Counted from the stretch's first letter, positions 28,490 to 39,400 are shown. The stretch is DNA of 64,000 nucleotides from Dyadobacter sp. NIV53 (GCF_019711195.1 NZ_CP081299.1:434001-498000); one strand, 5' to 3'. Numbers and translations: made by a program. Notes: generated by a model not told the origin, from the sequence alone.

Positions 28490-31400
28490 ATGTCAGAATC
28501 CGAGCACATTTCAAAATCTTCCGCATCTAAAAACAGTAATGCCAGGCGGTCATTTTTCTTTCAGCCGAAACTCACCATTGGTTCACCAAATGATGTGTAT
28601 GAACAGGAAGCGGATAATATAGCAGATAAGGTAATGCGGATGACTGACACAGGTTTAACCTTAAAATCAAGTCCTGTACAGGATTTGATTTCCCGGAAAT
28701 GTGCGGCTTGCGAAGAAGAAGAAAAACATATTCAGAAAAAATCTATCAATGATGATATTACTCCGGTTATTCAGAAAAGGGGAAATGATGGTGGTGGAAT
28801 TGCCAGTGATGTTATTTCAGGACAGATAGAATCGGCGAAAGGCGGTGGCAGTCCGATAGACCAAAGTACACGTAATTTCATGGAAACGCGTTTTGGAAAT
28901 AACTTTTCAGCCGTCAGGATACATACGGATTCCAAAGCTGTACAACTTTCACAGGAACTTAATGCCCAGGCATTTACAGTGGGTAATGATGTTTTTTTTA
29001 ACCAGGGTAAATACAATGCCGAAAGTGATTCGGGAAAACAGCTGCTGGCCCATGAGCTGGTCCATACAGTGCAGCAATCGGGAAGTCTTGAAAGAAAATC
29101 AATACAGCGGTATTCCAATGAATGCGGCAAAGATTTTATTTTCAGTTTCAGCGGTGTAATAAATGATGAAACGGAAGATCAGCATAACGGTGTTCCACGC
29201 GCATATTATTCGGAAATTCCTGGCAGCACGTCAAAGAGAGGCAAAAAAATCCAGGGAAATAATGGTCATTCTCTTGCACTCATAGCCGGAACTCCGGTCG
29301 AAGTCGGACAATTTCACCAAAAGTACTGGCGTGCTGTATGCCTTAAACCACCTGGCAGTCCAGATTATGAAATAGCATGGGTACTTAATTCCTATATTTC
29401 AAACCCGGCAGTCCCAACACCACAACCTGCCGCAGCAGCGCCGGTAAAAAAAACAACGGCGAAATATCCCTTTCTAAAAGATGGAGTAGAAATTGACCTG
29501 GATATGAATGGCAGCTTTTCTACGCATGAATTACATACATCGATTAAAGCAAATGGAAATGCGGTATCACTAACCTTCAGGCACATTGCAGGTACTAAAA
29601 CACAAACATTAACACTAACTCCGGATAGTATTGACGTTAGCAATGCGATGTATGCGGGAGCTGGTATTACTGATGGAACCCATCCTCTCGAAATGATTAT
29701 TGTTGGCTATGAAAAAGATAAAGCAGATAAGATGTCCGGTTACCGGATTATTATTATTCCTGAGCATACTCCCGGTACCTACCGTTTAAAGGGGATGAAG
29801 CTTGATAAAGATATTGAATTCAAAAATATCGATATAACAGGTGCACAAGCATTTGACCTGGGAGTACCATCATCTTTTGATGACGCTTTGAGCAAAAAGA
29901 TCATTGAAGAAAAAGGCGAACATAGCAAGCAGGGAGGAACTTTCAGGTTCGATTTTAAGGTTGGCCCAGCTAATGATGTGAATTTCACTTTACATATAAT
30001 TAAAAACCCGGATGACGAAGACACTGTATTATGCTCCATTGGTGCCAGCAAATCAGATAGTGATAAGGGAATACAATCTCACCCGGCAAGAGAACTGACA
30101 CTGCCTATACCTGTAAGTTTCGAGGAACTGGACATTGAGAAATGGAAAGAAACAAACGGATCAGTTTCCTATCGTTTTTTGCCTCCCTATTCCAACACCG
30201 GCTTTATGGTTACCTACGAGATTAACCCATTAAAAAAGGATAACTATGTTTCGTCTGATTCAGCACATGGCCTCAATATATATCCCATTGATACCAGCAC
30301 AGACGAGCCATCATCTGCAATGCCTGCCGTAAAGGTTGGTTTTGTATTGAAAGATGGTGTATGGCAATATGGATTTGGTAAAAGATCTGTTGAAAGTTTC
30401 CGCATTGAATCCGCAAAAAATGCATTTTTCAAATTACAGGAAATGCAGTTGCCAAAGCATGAAATTAATGATCTGCTCAACGAAATGAGCCTGATCGTAA
30501 TGCTTGCAGTGAAGGAAAATATTTCCGGCTCAAATATTTATGCGCAGTGGATGGAAGTGGCCTATGGCGTGGCAGCTTACAGTGAAGATGCGGCAAAAGG
30601 AGATGATACTGCCAAGCAATGGATTAAAGATAAATCGGACGCATTTATTACTTCCTTACTTGCGGAGATAGGCGGTAAAGGTGATGAATCGTCTGATGTA
30701 AATGCTAATGGTGTTGGGCCGGCAGGCGGGACTATTACGAGCAAGATTACAAACAAATACACAGGAGCTCAATCGGACAAAAGTGTAGGAGTTGGGCCTT
30801 TAGCCAGGGCACAATCCTCAGTAAAAGCTGTAAAACAACCATTTGAAGATGTAAGGGCATTGATATTATCCGGCAATTATAATTCAGCCGTTACATTATT
30901 ACGCAGCAGCTTTTTCCTATGGGTTGAGGACCAGTTAATTAATAATAAAAATGCAAATAAGGATACAAAACGAAAACTTCAGGCGTACGGCTACCAATTA
31001 TCCTATGACAAGCAGTTAAAAGACACACTTTCCAAAGAGAAAACTCCGTTACAAAAAATAAAGGCCATCTATTATCCCGATCTGGGTAATGTTACCAATG
31101 AAAATGGTACATCACTCATGGTAGGCAGCGAAATTAAGGGCATTCCACTCGATTTATATTATCAGGAAGTAGGTGATGACTGGGTAATTTATAATTTCAC
31201 AACCCTTACCCAGCCGGGAAAACTGAATGATTTTAAGCGTACACAATCAAAAAATCCAGGTGAATTTGCACCACCTCAGGAAGTTTTTGATTTATTGACC
31301 AAGGATGAAGGTATTGGTACCGGTTACATACATTATCAAACGGTTATTGGTGAAGGCGGAGTGGTAAGAGTAAGCCATCCCTGGACATTAGGCGGTGTTA

Positions 31401-32863
31401 TTTTGACTGCGGCCGCAATTGTTGGCTTGATTGCGCTGGCTCTAACTGGTGTAGGTTTGTTTGCAGAAGGCGCAGCGGCGGCAAGTTTCGGTGGTGCAGC
31501 TGCTTTGTTGGGCGACATTGCTGCTATTGCCACTGTTGTGGGAGCATCTGTAAAAATTGGGCAGGATTATGCAGATGGAGCCCCTGTCACAGCTGCAAGG
31601 TGGGGTGAACTGGCAATAGATGTAGCAGTTTCGGTACTTCCTGTTATAAGAGGATTGCGTGGAATTGCTTCATTGAGGCAATACAAAAATCTTTATGTGC
31701 TGATGGATGTAACGGCTAACACACAATGGGTTGCCAAACTGGATGCAGCGGCCAACGTTTCTGCAATTCTGGTAACATCAGGCAAAGGAGTGGATGAGCT
31801 TTCCGGATTATCAAAAGCACTGGAAGAAGGACGCATAGATGAAGCCACCTTCTATTGGGCTGTTGTAAAAAATGTGGGCTTAGGTGTTATCAATGTAGTT
31901 CTCTTGCATTCGAGTATCAAAACACTTCAGGGAAGGGCATTAGGCAGTACCACACTTGAAGAGGTCATTACAAAAGGATTTAAAAAAGAGCTGTTAGTAG
32001 AAAAATCAACTGCTATGTATAGCAAAGAAAACGTGGAAGCGGGTGTTGAAACACTGCTTGAAAGCTCCACAGTTTACCGTACAATGGTTGTGGAAGCTTT
32101 ATCCGGTGAGAAAGATTTTGAAAAAGCAATTGACGTGGTTTGCTATCTTGGTTCAAAGGAAAGAGGTGCACTTAACGATGTAATGATTATCGACGGAAAA
32201 GTCAAACGGGTCATTGATGTTATGATAGAGGGAAAATTCTTTGGCAAAACACTCGTTATTCCACAAGGATTTATAGGTTCCAAAGGCAGTAAGCTCGACG
32301 ATGTACAAAGAGATTTCACTCAATTTTCCGCTGCGGTAGTTGATGGTGTCCATGGAGTCCAGGGTTTAAAAGATGCCGAAATCCGTCTACAGGGAAGTGC
32401 AACAATGGGAATTGCCAAGCCTAAAACTCCAACAGCCGAAAATCCGAAAACGTGGGATTATGACCTGGCTATCATGATGGAAGCGACTGAATATAACAAA
32501 AAGCTTGGCTCCATATTTAATAATAAGGTAAAATACAAAGACAAATCCAAGGGAAATATTGATTTGAACAGCATGAGCAATGAAGAGATTATCAAGATTG
32601 CCGCAAGAATGAACGCGGATAAATTAAGGGCAATCGATGAAAGAGAATTCAATTCTGTTGCTCACACATTCGGTAACGGGATCGTTACGGGTAAGGCAAA
32701 TATGAGCTCCGATTATTTCCCCGAGTTAGCTTTGTTGAATGCAGCGCTGAAAAAACAATTCAGTATCCCTGATCTTGATTTTAGTGTGATAGCTAAAAAC
32801 AGTGGTTTTGATTCCACCCCTTTTATAACTTTACAATCATCATCGTCCCAACCTGTAAAATAG
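28490..32863 (+). CDS. eCIS cargo candidate 2: giant DUF4157 polymorphic-toxin-like protein
   Basis: A 1457-residue protein. Residues 20-85 carry the shared leader (QPKLTIGSPNDVYEQEAD, RKCAACEEEEK), then DUF4157 with HELVH near residue 188. Next comes an SH3-like stretch (residues 225-305), long beta-rich central regions, and a hydrophobic, Ala/Gly-rich segment at residues 965-1023 that could insert into membranes. The C-terminal 250 residues look like a separate toxin module. LQGSATMG near residue 1302 and WDYDLAIM near 1322 resemble the G-S...D-x-D signature of a nucleotidyltransferase fold, but with wider spacing than usual. It is followed after 2 bp by a small gene. Toxin activity and the fold are inferred. 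Confidence 0.75.
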   Translation: MSESEHISKSSASKNSNARRSFFFQPKLTIGSPNDVYEQEADNIADKVMRMTDTGLTLKSSPVQDLISRKCAACEEEEKHIQKKSINDDITPVIQKRGNDGGGIASDVISGQIESAKGGGSPIDQSTRNFMETRFGNNFSAVRIHTDSKAVQLSQELNAQAFTVGNDVFFNQGKYNAESDSGKQLLAHELVHTVQQSGSLERKSIQRYSNECGKDFIFSFSGVINDETEDQHNGVPRAYYSEIPGSTSKRGKKIQGNNGHSLALIAGTPVEVGQFHQKYWRAVCLKPPGSPDYEIAWVLNSYISNPAVPTPQPAAAAPVKKTTAKYPFLKDGVEIDLDMNGSFSTHELHTSIKANGNAVSLTFRHIAGTKTQTLTLTPDSIDVSNAMYAGAGITDGTHPLEMIIVGYEKDKADKMSGYRIIIIPEHTPGTYRLKGMKLDKDIEFKNIDITGAQAFDLGVPSSFDDALSKKIIEEKGEHSKQGGTFRFDFKVGPANDVNFTLHIIKNPDDEDTVLCSIGASKSDSDKGIQSHPARELTLPIPVSFEELDIEKWKETNGSVSYRFLPPYSNTGFMVTYEINPLKKDNYVSSDSAHGLNIYPIDTSTDEPSSAMPAVKVGFVLKDGVWQYGFGKRSVESFRIESAKNAFFKLQEMQLPKHEINDLLNEMSLIVMLAVKENISGSNIYAQWMEVAYGVAAYSEDAAKGDDTAKQWIKDKSDAFITSLLAEIGGKGDESSDVNANGVGPAGGTITSKITNKYTGAQSDKSVGVGPLARAQSSVKAVKQPFEDVRALILSGNYNSAVTLLRSSFFLWVEDQLINNKNANKDTKRKLQAYGYQLSYDKQLKDTLSKEKTPLQKIKAIYYPDLGNVTNENGTSLMVGSEIKGIPLDLYYQEVGDDWVIYNFTTLTQPGKLNDFKRTQSKNPGEFAPPQEVFDLLTKDEGIGTGYIHYQTVIGEGGVVRVSHPWTLGGVILTAAAIVGLIALALTGVGLFAEGAAAASFGGAAALLGDIAAIATVVGASVKIGQDYADGAPVTAARWGELAIDVAVSVLPVIRGLRGIASLRQYKNLYVLMDVTANTQWVAKLDAAANVSAILVTSGKGVDELSGLSKALEEGRIDEATFYWAVVKNVGLGVINVVLLHSSIKTLQGRALGSTTLEEVITKGFKKELLVEKSTAMYSKENVEAGVETLLESSTVYRTMVVEALSGEKDFEKAIDVVCYLGSKERGALNDVMIIDGKVKRVIDVMIEGKFFGKTLVIPQGFIGSKGSKLDDVQRDFTQFSAAVVDGVHGVQGLKDAEIRLQGSATMGIAKPKTPTAENPKTWDYDLAIMMEATEYNKKLGSIFNNKVKYKDKSKGNIDLNSMSNEEIIKIAARMNADKLRAIDEREFNSVAHTFGNGIVTGKANMSSDYFPELALLNAALKKQFSIPDLDFSVIAKNSGFDSTPFITLQSSSSQPVK

Positions 32864-32865
32864 AA

Positions 32866-33261
32866 ATGATTACAACCGATGTATATTTTGATACTGACTC
32901 GTTTATAAAACAACAGGTTAACTTATTTTCCCCGGTCCTGGAAAAATGGATCGGAAAAAACTATCCAGATTACTATCTGCCGGGTATTGATCTTTTTTCC
33001 TATGACCCATCCGAAAAATTCTTAATCAGTCTAAGCAGAAATTCATCATACAATAAAACTGATGAAGATTGCGACCGCTTCAGGTACAAACTAATATACA
33101 TAGATTTGGAAGGCAGGTTTGAAGAGGAAGAAAATCTGAAACGAATCTCTGAATTCCTAAAATTATTGTGGTCTATAAATATTCCCACTTGCACACCTGT
33201 ACTTGAAGATCAGCTTCCATTTCAGGGAGGAGCGAACGGCCCGGTTAAATGGCCTTTGTAA
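32866..33261 (+). CDS. Small protein behind giant cargo (candidate immunity protein)
   Basis: A 131-residue acidic, soluble protein with no recognised domain (MITTDVYFDTDSFIKQQV...). It starts 2 bp after the giant DUF4157 gene, which is the usual place for an immunity protein, adaptor or chaperone. It has no signal peptide or membrane segment, fitting a cytoplasmic partner for a cytoplasmic toxin module. The pairing is inferred from position alone. Confidence 0.6.
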   Translation: MITTDVYFDTDSFIKQQVNLFSPVLEKWIGKNYPDYYLPGIDLFSYDPSEKFLISLSRNSSYNKTDEDCDRFRYKLIYIDLEGRFEEEENLKRISEFLKLLWSINIPTCTPVLEDQLPFQGGANGPVKWPL

Positions 33262-33312
33262 GGGACAGGATATTTTAGTTACTTTTTGCAAAGAGTTAAT
33301 TCAATTAGATCC

Positions 33313-35031
33313 ATGAAATCATTAGCTCAAAACAAATTATCGCCGGAATCATCCAAACAAACTTTATCTGTAAACAGGTCTAAGTCTTCTTTCTTCTCGC
33401 CTCTCATACAGCCGAAGCTTACCATTGGCTCACCGAATGATATATATGAACGGGAAGCCGATGCTGTGGCTGATAAAGTGATGCGTATGTCCGATAGCAG
33501 TCAGCAGCCGGTTATGTCTCAAACAGCCGGAATGATTTCGCGAAAATGTGCTGCCTGTGAGGAAGAGGAAAAACATTTACAGAAAAAAGGTGCCGGCGAT
33601 ATGGCTGGTGAAGCTGCTCCGGGAATTGTAAATGACGTAATCAATTCGGGTGGCGGTAATAGCCTTGATACAAGTACCCGCAATTTTATGGAAAGCCGTT
33701 TTGGTCATAATTTTGCTGATGTAAGGGTTCATACCGGTAGTCAGGCGGCAGAATCTGCATCGGCCATTCAGGCAAAAGCTTATACATCCGGAAACCACGT
33801 TGTTTTCAATAACGGTGAATATGCACCACATACAAATGAAGGAAAATATTTGCTTGCCCATGAACTTACACATGTAGTACAGCAGGGCGCCTCACAAAGA
33901 AAAATCCAGAGGAGCTGCGGAGCCAGGGAAATAGGCAGTCCTGCCGGTTGTATTGGAAATTCCATGCCTGTTCCTGAAAGGCCACGTTATTTGTTTGATG
34001 TTTCCTGTGATAATTTCGCCACAGGAAATGAGCTTGATCTGCGTGTCGACGCGGAATCGATTTTACCAAATGAACTTGTTGAAATCCACGGATTAGCCAG
34101 CGAAGAGGGAGACATTGATTTTAATCTGAACTTATCATGCGCAAGGGCACTTCGGGCTCAGGAGGTAATTCAGGATGTACTGAACCGGCGGGGAGTCACG
34201 GCACGCCTTGCTGTATTTAGTCACGGCCCTATTGAAGGAGGCAGAAGTATTAACCGGAGTGTTGCCATTGTACGGCCACATGCTCCTGAACCCGAACCAG
34301 GAACAGAACCGGAGCCTTCTCCTTCACTTTGCCTGTTTATGAATTATTCTGACGGCCATGATGAAACAAATGATTCTGATCATGACCTGGATAAGGCGCA
34401 TCATAGCGGTGAACGTACATCCATTATAGTTGCTTACGACTATGTCGGTGGTGAAACCGGTGCCCTGATTGATTATAATGTTGGATTTTTTACGGGTACA
34501 TCCGGTTATGCGACGGAAGACGATAATGCGCTCTACAATCATTTCATTTCTGGTGACGGATCGCGGATGAATTTTGATCCAAACACTGATATGTCGGCGA
34601 TTGTTGGCCGTGAAAGTGCCTTCATTTCTTTTGCTGATTCGTTTGAATCAGCCATTTTAGCCTATATTGATGCACATGGCGGATCCCTTTGTGGGTTTGA
34701 TGGTGACAGTTATATTAACTCTAATGAACCCGGATACCTCAACGACCAGTATTTCGTTTGGGCTGTACTGGGCGGATATGTAAGGCTGGAAGCATCGGTA
34801 GTACAAACTCCAACGGGCATTTCGGTCGTTTATCGTATTTTTGATCATTATGGTGCCGGTGTGAGTGATGCCGGCAGATGGGAATTACTGGGATTACCTG
34901 CCTTGTATTATTTACAACATTTTCACGGAAGCTGGGGAAGTGAATATACTCCTTACATCTGGTCGGTTGAAATTGCTAGGGATATGGACCGGCCCGTTCT
35001 GTATACTCCGGCTATGCCTGATATCCAATAA
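33313..35031 (+). CDS. eCIS cargo candidate 3: DUF4157 + OmpA-like + DUF3289-like protein
   Basis: A 572-residue protein. The leader (QPKLTIGSPNDIYEREAD, RKCAACEEEEK) lies at residues 30-95. DUF4157 with HELTHVVQQ follows, His near residue 183. Residues 225-320 look OmpA-like (VEIHGLASEEGD, LSCARALRAQEVIQDVL, NRSVAIV), a fold that binds peptidoglycan. A Pro/Glu linker leads to a C-terminal domain of about 240 residues. Its end (VYRIFDHYGAG, ALYYLQHFHG, EYTPYIWSVEI) resembles DUF3289 proteins, some of which occur with type VI secretion. ATG 33313 is preferred to TTG 33286. A two-part payload, an anchor plus a possible toxin, is plausible. The DUF3289 match is by eye. Confidence 0.72.
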   Translation: MKSLAQNKLSPESSKQTLSVNRSKSSFFSPLIQPKLTIGSPNDIYEREADAVADKVMRMSDSSQQPVMSQTAGMISRKCAACEEEEKHLQKKGAGDMAGEAAPGIVNDVINSGGGNSLDTSTRNFMESRFGHNFADVRVHTGSQAAESASAIQAKAYTSGNHVVFNNGEYAPHTNEGKYLLAHELTHVVQQGASQRKIQRSCGAREIGSPAGCIGNSMPVPERPRYLFDVSCDNFATGNELDLRVDAESILPNELVEIHGLASEEGDIDFNLNLSCARALRAQEVIQDVLNRRGVTARLAVFSHGPIEGGRSINRSVAIVRPHAPEPEPGTEPEPSPSLCLFMNYSDGHDETNDSDHDLDKAHHSGERTSIIVAYDYVGGETGALIDYNVGFFTGTSGYATEDDNALYNHFISGDGSRMNFDPNTDMSAIVGRESAFISFADSFESAILAYIDAHGGSLCGFDGDSYINSNEPGYLNDQYFVWAVLGGYVRLEASVVQTPTGISVVYRIFDHYGAGVSDAGRWELLGLPALYYLQHFHGSWGSEYTPYIWSVEIARDMDRPVLYTPAMPDIQ

Positions 35032-35083
35032 GAAGGAAATAAAACATTTTTTATTTTTTACAATCTGACTTAGAAGTTGATTT

Positions 35084-36385
35084 ATGCTCCAATCCCTCCC
35101 AAAACTCCAGACACTTTTACGTCAGCTACTTCTGCTTCATTTTGGACGGGAATTGGACAAAAATGCGGAGACAAGCTTTTCTTTTGCAGGACTGTTCAGT
35201 AAAGAACTGGGAAAATCAACTACTGATGCGGAGGCACTGATATTGCTTATGGCTTTGGTACCACACGCGTTACCCAATTTCTACGATACGATCATTCAGG
35301 AATTTCTGCCGCAGGGTGGAGAATTACCTGAATTTGGCGGAGTGAAAGGTTCGAATCACAGGGGAACTTTACCGACGGGCGAAACTATACAGTTTGTGCT
35401 TGCAGGCAATAATGTACAAATTCGTATTGAAGTACAGCAGTTTTTCTCGGAGCAGCACTGGTTTCATCATGAGCAAATCTTATATCTTGAATCGGTAAAA
35501 GAAGGCGAACCACGCATGAGCGGCAGGCTGGTACTGAATGATGAATTTGTGCAACTGTTGCTGACTGGCCAGCATGTATTGCCACGTTTCGGGCCCGAAT
35601 TCCCGGCCCGCTCACTGCATACAACGATGCAATGGACAGATCTGGTAGTGTCAGCAGAAACCCACGTTCAGATTGAATTTGTTCGCATGTGGCTCGCACA
35701 TCAACACGAACTGATGCAGGATTGGGAAATGCATCACCGCCTTAAACCTGGTTTCAAAACCTTGTTTTACGGACCGCCGGGTACAGGAAAAACACTGACG
35801 GCCACACTCTTCGGCAAAGAATTCGGTAAGCCGGTTTACAGGATCGACCTGTCGCAGGTTGTTTCAAAATATATTGGTGAAACAGAAAAAAACCTGGAAA
35901 AGATTTTTATCAAAGCCGAACACAAAGACTGGATATTATTTTTCGATGAAGCAGATGCGCTTTTTGGTAAACGAACTACCGTTCAATCCTCCCACGACCG
36001 CCATGCCAACCAGGAGGTAAGTTATCTTTTACAACGTCTGGAAGATTTTTCAGGATTGGTAATTCTAGCTTCTAATTTTAAGCATAATATTGACACTGCC
36101 TTTTTGCGCAGGTTCAACTCAATTATTTATTTCCCCGTGCCATCTTTTTCCGAACGTATCCAGCTTTGGAACAATAGTTTGCCAAAACAAGCGAAACTGG
36201 CAGAATCAAACGCTCTGGAATTCATTGCACGGCAGTACGAACTGAGCGGCGCCAATATTACCAATATCATGGCCTATGCTTCACTAGTCGCAATTTCTAA
36301 TAAAAGCAACGAAATACAAACCGCCGATCTGATGGAAGGAATTGCACGTGAATATGCCAAAGAAGATAAAATGTTTATTCGTTGA
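35084..36385 (+). CDS. eCIS AAA+ ATPase (Afp15/Pvc15-like)
   Basis: A 433-residue AAA+ ATPase. Walker A is GPPGTGKT near residues 230-237, Walker B is ILFFDEADALFGKR near 285-298, with sensor-1 (LVILASNFK) and arginine finger (FLRRF) following. The N-terminal 200 residues are the variable domain typical of eCIS ATPases. Proteins of this group are conserved in eCIS loci and are thought to help assembly or cargo loading. As in many loci, it closes the cluster. The next gene converges from the other strand with only 32 bp between. Confidence 0.93.
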   Translation: MLQSLPKLQTLLRQLLLLHFGRELDKNAETSFSFAGLFSKELGKSTTDAEALILLMALVPHALPNFYDTIIQEFLPQGGELPEFGGVKGSNHRGTLPTGETIQFVLAGNNVQIRIEVQQFFSEQHWFHHEQILYLESVKEGEPRMSGRLVLNDEFVQLLLTGQHVLPRFGPEFPARSLHTTMQWTDLVVSAETHVQIEFVRMWLAHQHELMQDWEMHHRLKPGFKTLFYGPPGTGKTLTATLFGKEFGKPVYRIDLSQVVSKYIGETEKNLEKIFIKAEHKDWILFFDEADALFGKRTTVQSSHDRHANQEVSYLLQRLEDFSGLVILASNFKHNIDTAFLRRFNSIIYFPVPSFSERIQLWNNSLPKQAKLAESNALEFIARQYELSGANITNIMAYASLVAISNKSNEIQTADLMEGIAREYAKEDKMFIR

Positions 36386-36417
36386 TCACAGCATACCACG
36401 GGTACGCAACAATATAT

Positions 36418-39400
36418 CTATAATTTAAAAACAGATAAATGGAAATCTTTCTTTTCACCAATTTCCTGCTTTTCTGATAAAATGACCTTATAAATACCAG
36501 AAGGGAAATCATGCATATCTAATTTTAGGCTGCCATTTTTGCTCTTTACATTTTGTTTGGCAAAAACTTCCTGCCCAGCTGAGTTGATTACCCTTATATT
36601 CACTGCTTTGGTTTCATTATCAGGCAATTCTATCGTCAGTACCGATTGTACAGGGTTCGGGAAAAATTTCAGTTCATAACCGGATAGAGCATCAATAAAA
36701 ATAATTCGGCTGTAAGTAAAAGTGCCATCAGAATCAACTTGTTTCAGACGGTAATAGCTGATGCCTTCCGGAAATCCTGTATCTGTAAATTTGTAATGAT
36801 TTTCAGCAGCTGAATTACCAACACCTTCCACCCTGCCTGCCAGTTTGAAATCCCGCCCGTTCTTACTGCGCTCTATTACAAAATAGTCATTGTTTACTTC
36901 GGATGTAGTCGTCCATGTAAGGAGATTTCCTTCTGTACTGTGTTTGCCTTCAAAGCTTACAAGCGTTACCGGAAGCGGCCCGTTGGGCGGTGCATCAGAA
37001 AGTCCGAATCCTGAAAAACCGGAATGAAAAATAGAGGTAAAGGAATAATCCGAACCAAACTGATTGCTTACGACCGATTCTGCAACGGAAGAAGCCGGAT
37101 TGTTGCTGGTAGTAATTCCCCCCAGGCTTTTCCCCATTGACCTGATCAATGTACCATTAAATTTCGGCAGCTCTGATGCTTTGTAATAAAGTGTGATTTC
37201 GTAATTACCCGATGGATTATTATAGGTTGGTGTCACCTTAAATGTCTTATTTGTAATGTGATAGGAACCGATCCACTTCGTTGTATCCTGCCCTATCCTG
37301 TCAATGGCAACTGTGGTGCAGCCATAATCATGATCCGTCAGATTATGGATCTGAGCCATTAAATTTTTAGTATCCGGATCATAAAAATATGCCGTACCAT
37401 GAGGCCCGAGATACTGTGCATCCGGAACAGCAGTTATTTTACTTTCTACCTGGGTTGAATTTTCCGCCGTAATTTTGATATTGTCAACAGCCCACCAGTA
37501 ATCGTTGTTGGCAATGTACCTGAAACGGATTTTCATAGCCGGATTAGCATAAGTCACAGGTATAGTTATGTTTCTAACCGCCGGCTCATCCCACGAGCCC
37601 GATGTACCGGTAGATTGGGATTGGGTGAGCAGATTGTGCCAGTGGCTTCCATCCCAGACATCTACCATTCCTTTTTCCCTGAAACCCGAAGGATAAACAT
37701 AGAAGAACTCAATAAAAGAAAGCTTGATGCTGGACATGCCAACGGTATTAAAAGTACCCGATTCCACCACCTTATCCATAGCCACACGACCAGCTGCATA
37801 ACTGTCGATCATGAGAAGCGGGCTTCCTCCCGGATCCAGGGAAACGTCAGGATTTTGTACTACACCCCATGAATCCGGAAAAGATTCTTCACCAATGATA
37901 AACCAGTCAGCCGGCAGCAAACCCAGATTAAAATCTTCAAACATCATTTCTGTCTTTGTAGAGCCTGGCAGAAAATCATTATCCGTTATAGTGAGTTTAT
38001 GTTCCTGATTGTAAGATTCCGGTTTGGCATCGCCTGTTGTCGACAAGTTATATGACAATACCACAGTTTCATTTCCTTCCACGTACGCATCGTTGTATAT
38101 ACGGATTTCTACATCCTGTGACAACGCACCTTCCTGCAGAACAAAGGATGCAGGTGCAAAACTGTAATCAGCCGTAACGCCTTCGGTTGCAGTACCGGTT
38201 GGTGGATTGAAGGTTACTGTAACAGGTGCAGACGGGGCTTTGTTAATTTTAACCGTAACTGTTTTTTGAACATACCTGAGGCATTCGTTTGATCCGGCCT
38301 CAGTTGTATCCGCTTCACCTTCGTTAATCGAGGTCGAATTTGTAACAAACTGAACTGTTGGCAAAGAACATGAATAAACGCGTACGTCATCAATATACCA
38401 GCCATCCAAACCTACACAACCATCAGTACCCAGATCCCAGCGAAACTGTATGTTTTGTCCGGCTTCTAACCCCAGCGAAGAAAGATCCACACGGCTTTGT
38501 CCCCAGCTGCTGACAACCGCCCCCTCATCAATTCCTGAAAAGGTCGGCTGGCCCTGTAACGGATTTGCCCCTTCCTGGTTAGTATTGTTTATAGTTCTGT
38601 TGTATCCATTTGCAATAAAGGCCGAAGCTGGCAGCAGAGCCCATTCGCCGTTATTGATCCTGAACTTAATATTTCCTCCATCGTACGGTGCTTCAATCGC
38701 TATAAAATGATCAAACGCCATACTAAATGGGCCGGAAGCACCAGGCGGGATCATAATAACCGGACTTTCCAGGCTTATAACGCCGTTTTGAAAATCAACA
38801 CCGCAATCTCCTCCGGTATAATCAACTCCATAAACAACGTTGCCGGTTCTTCCTCCGGGAGCGGTAGCATCCAGCACCCAGTTACGGGGTGTCCAAGTGC
38901 CTTTACTACCCGCATTTCCCACTTTCCAATTTGCCATTCCGGCTTCAAAATCTTCATAAAAAAAGAATTTGTACGTGATCCACCGATGCAAATGGCAGCC
39001 AGAGGTTGAAGTATAGTCTGAAAATTGCAATTATTATTGGTTCTCAATTCAACCGCTGCAATTACTTTGGACAATTCGCGTGCATCATCGGCAGTAATCA
39101 CTTCCCCGGATAATCCGCCGGGAATTAAATCAGTAGACAGTCTATTAAGACCTACCCCCATCAGATCAGCCAATGAGGCTTCCAGGATATCAGCCTGCGC
39201 GGCAAAATCGGTAGTTTTCGTCATATAATTCGCCTGTGCATGCCAGAAAATATGGGCAGCTTTGGTGAGTCCGAGCCCTCTGATAGTTTGTCCGTTATAT
39301 TGCCCTCCATCGACGAGCAACGCATATGCATGGTTCAGGACACCGGAGTTGACATGTACACCGCCATCCCTTGTCGAAGCACACCAGTATAAAGGGTCAG

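Noticed and set aside
5780..36385. Classical type VI secretion system or prophage
   Set aside because: There are no TssJ/L/M membrane-complex genes, and no capsid, terminase, portal or integrase genes; DUF4255, DUF5908, DUF4157 and the AAA+ ATPase point to eCIS.
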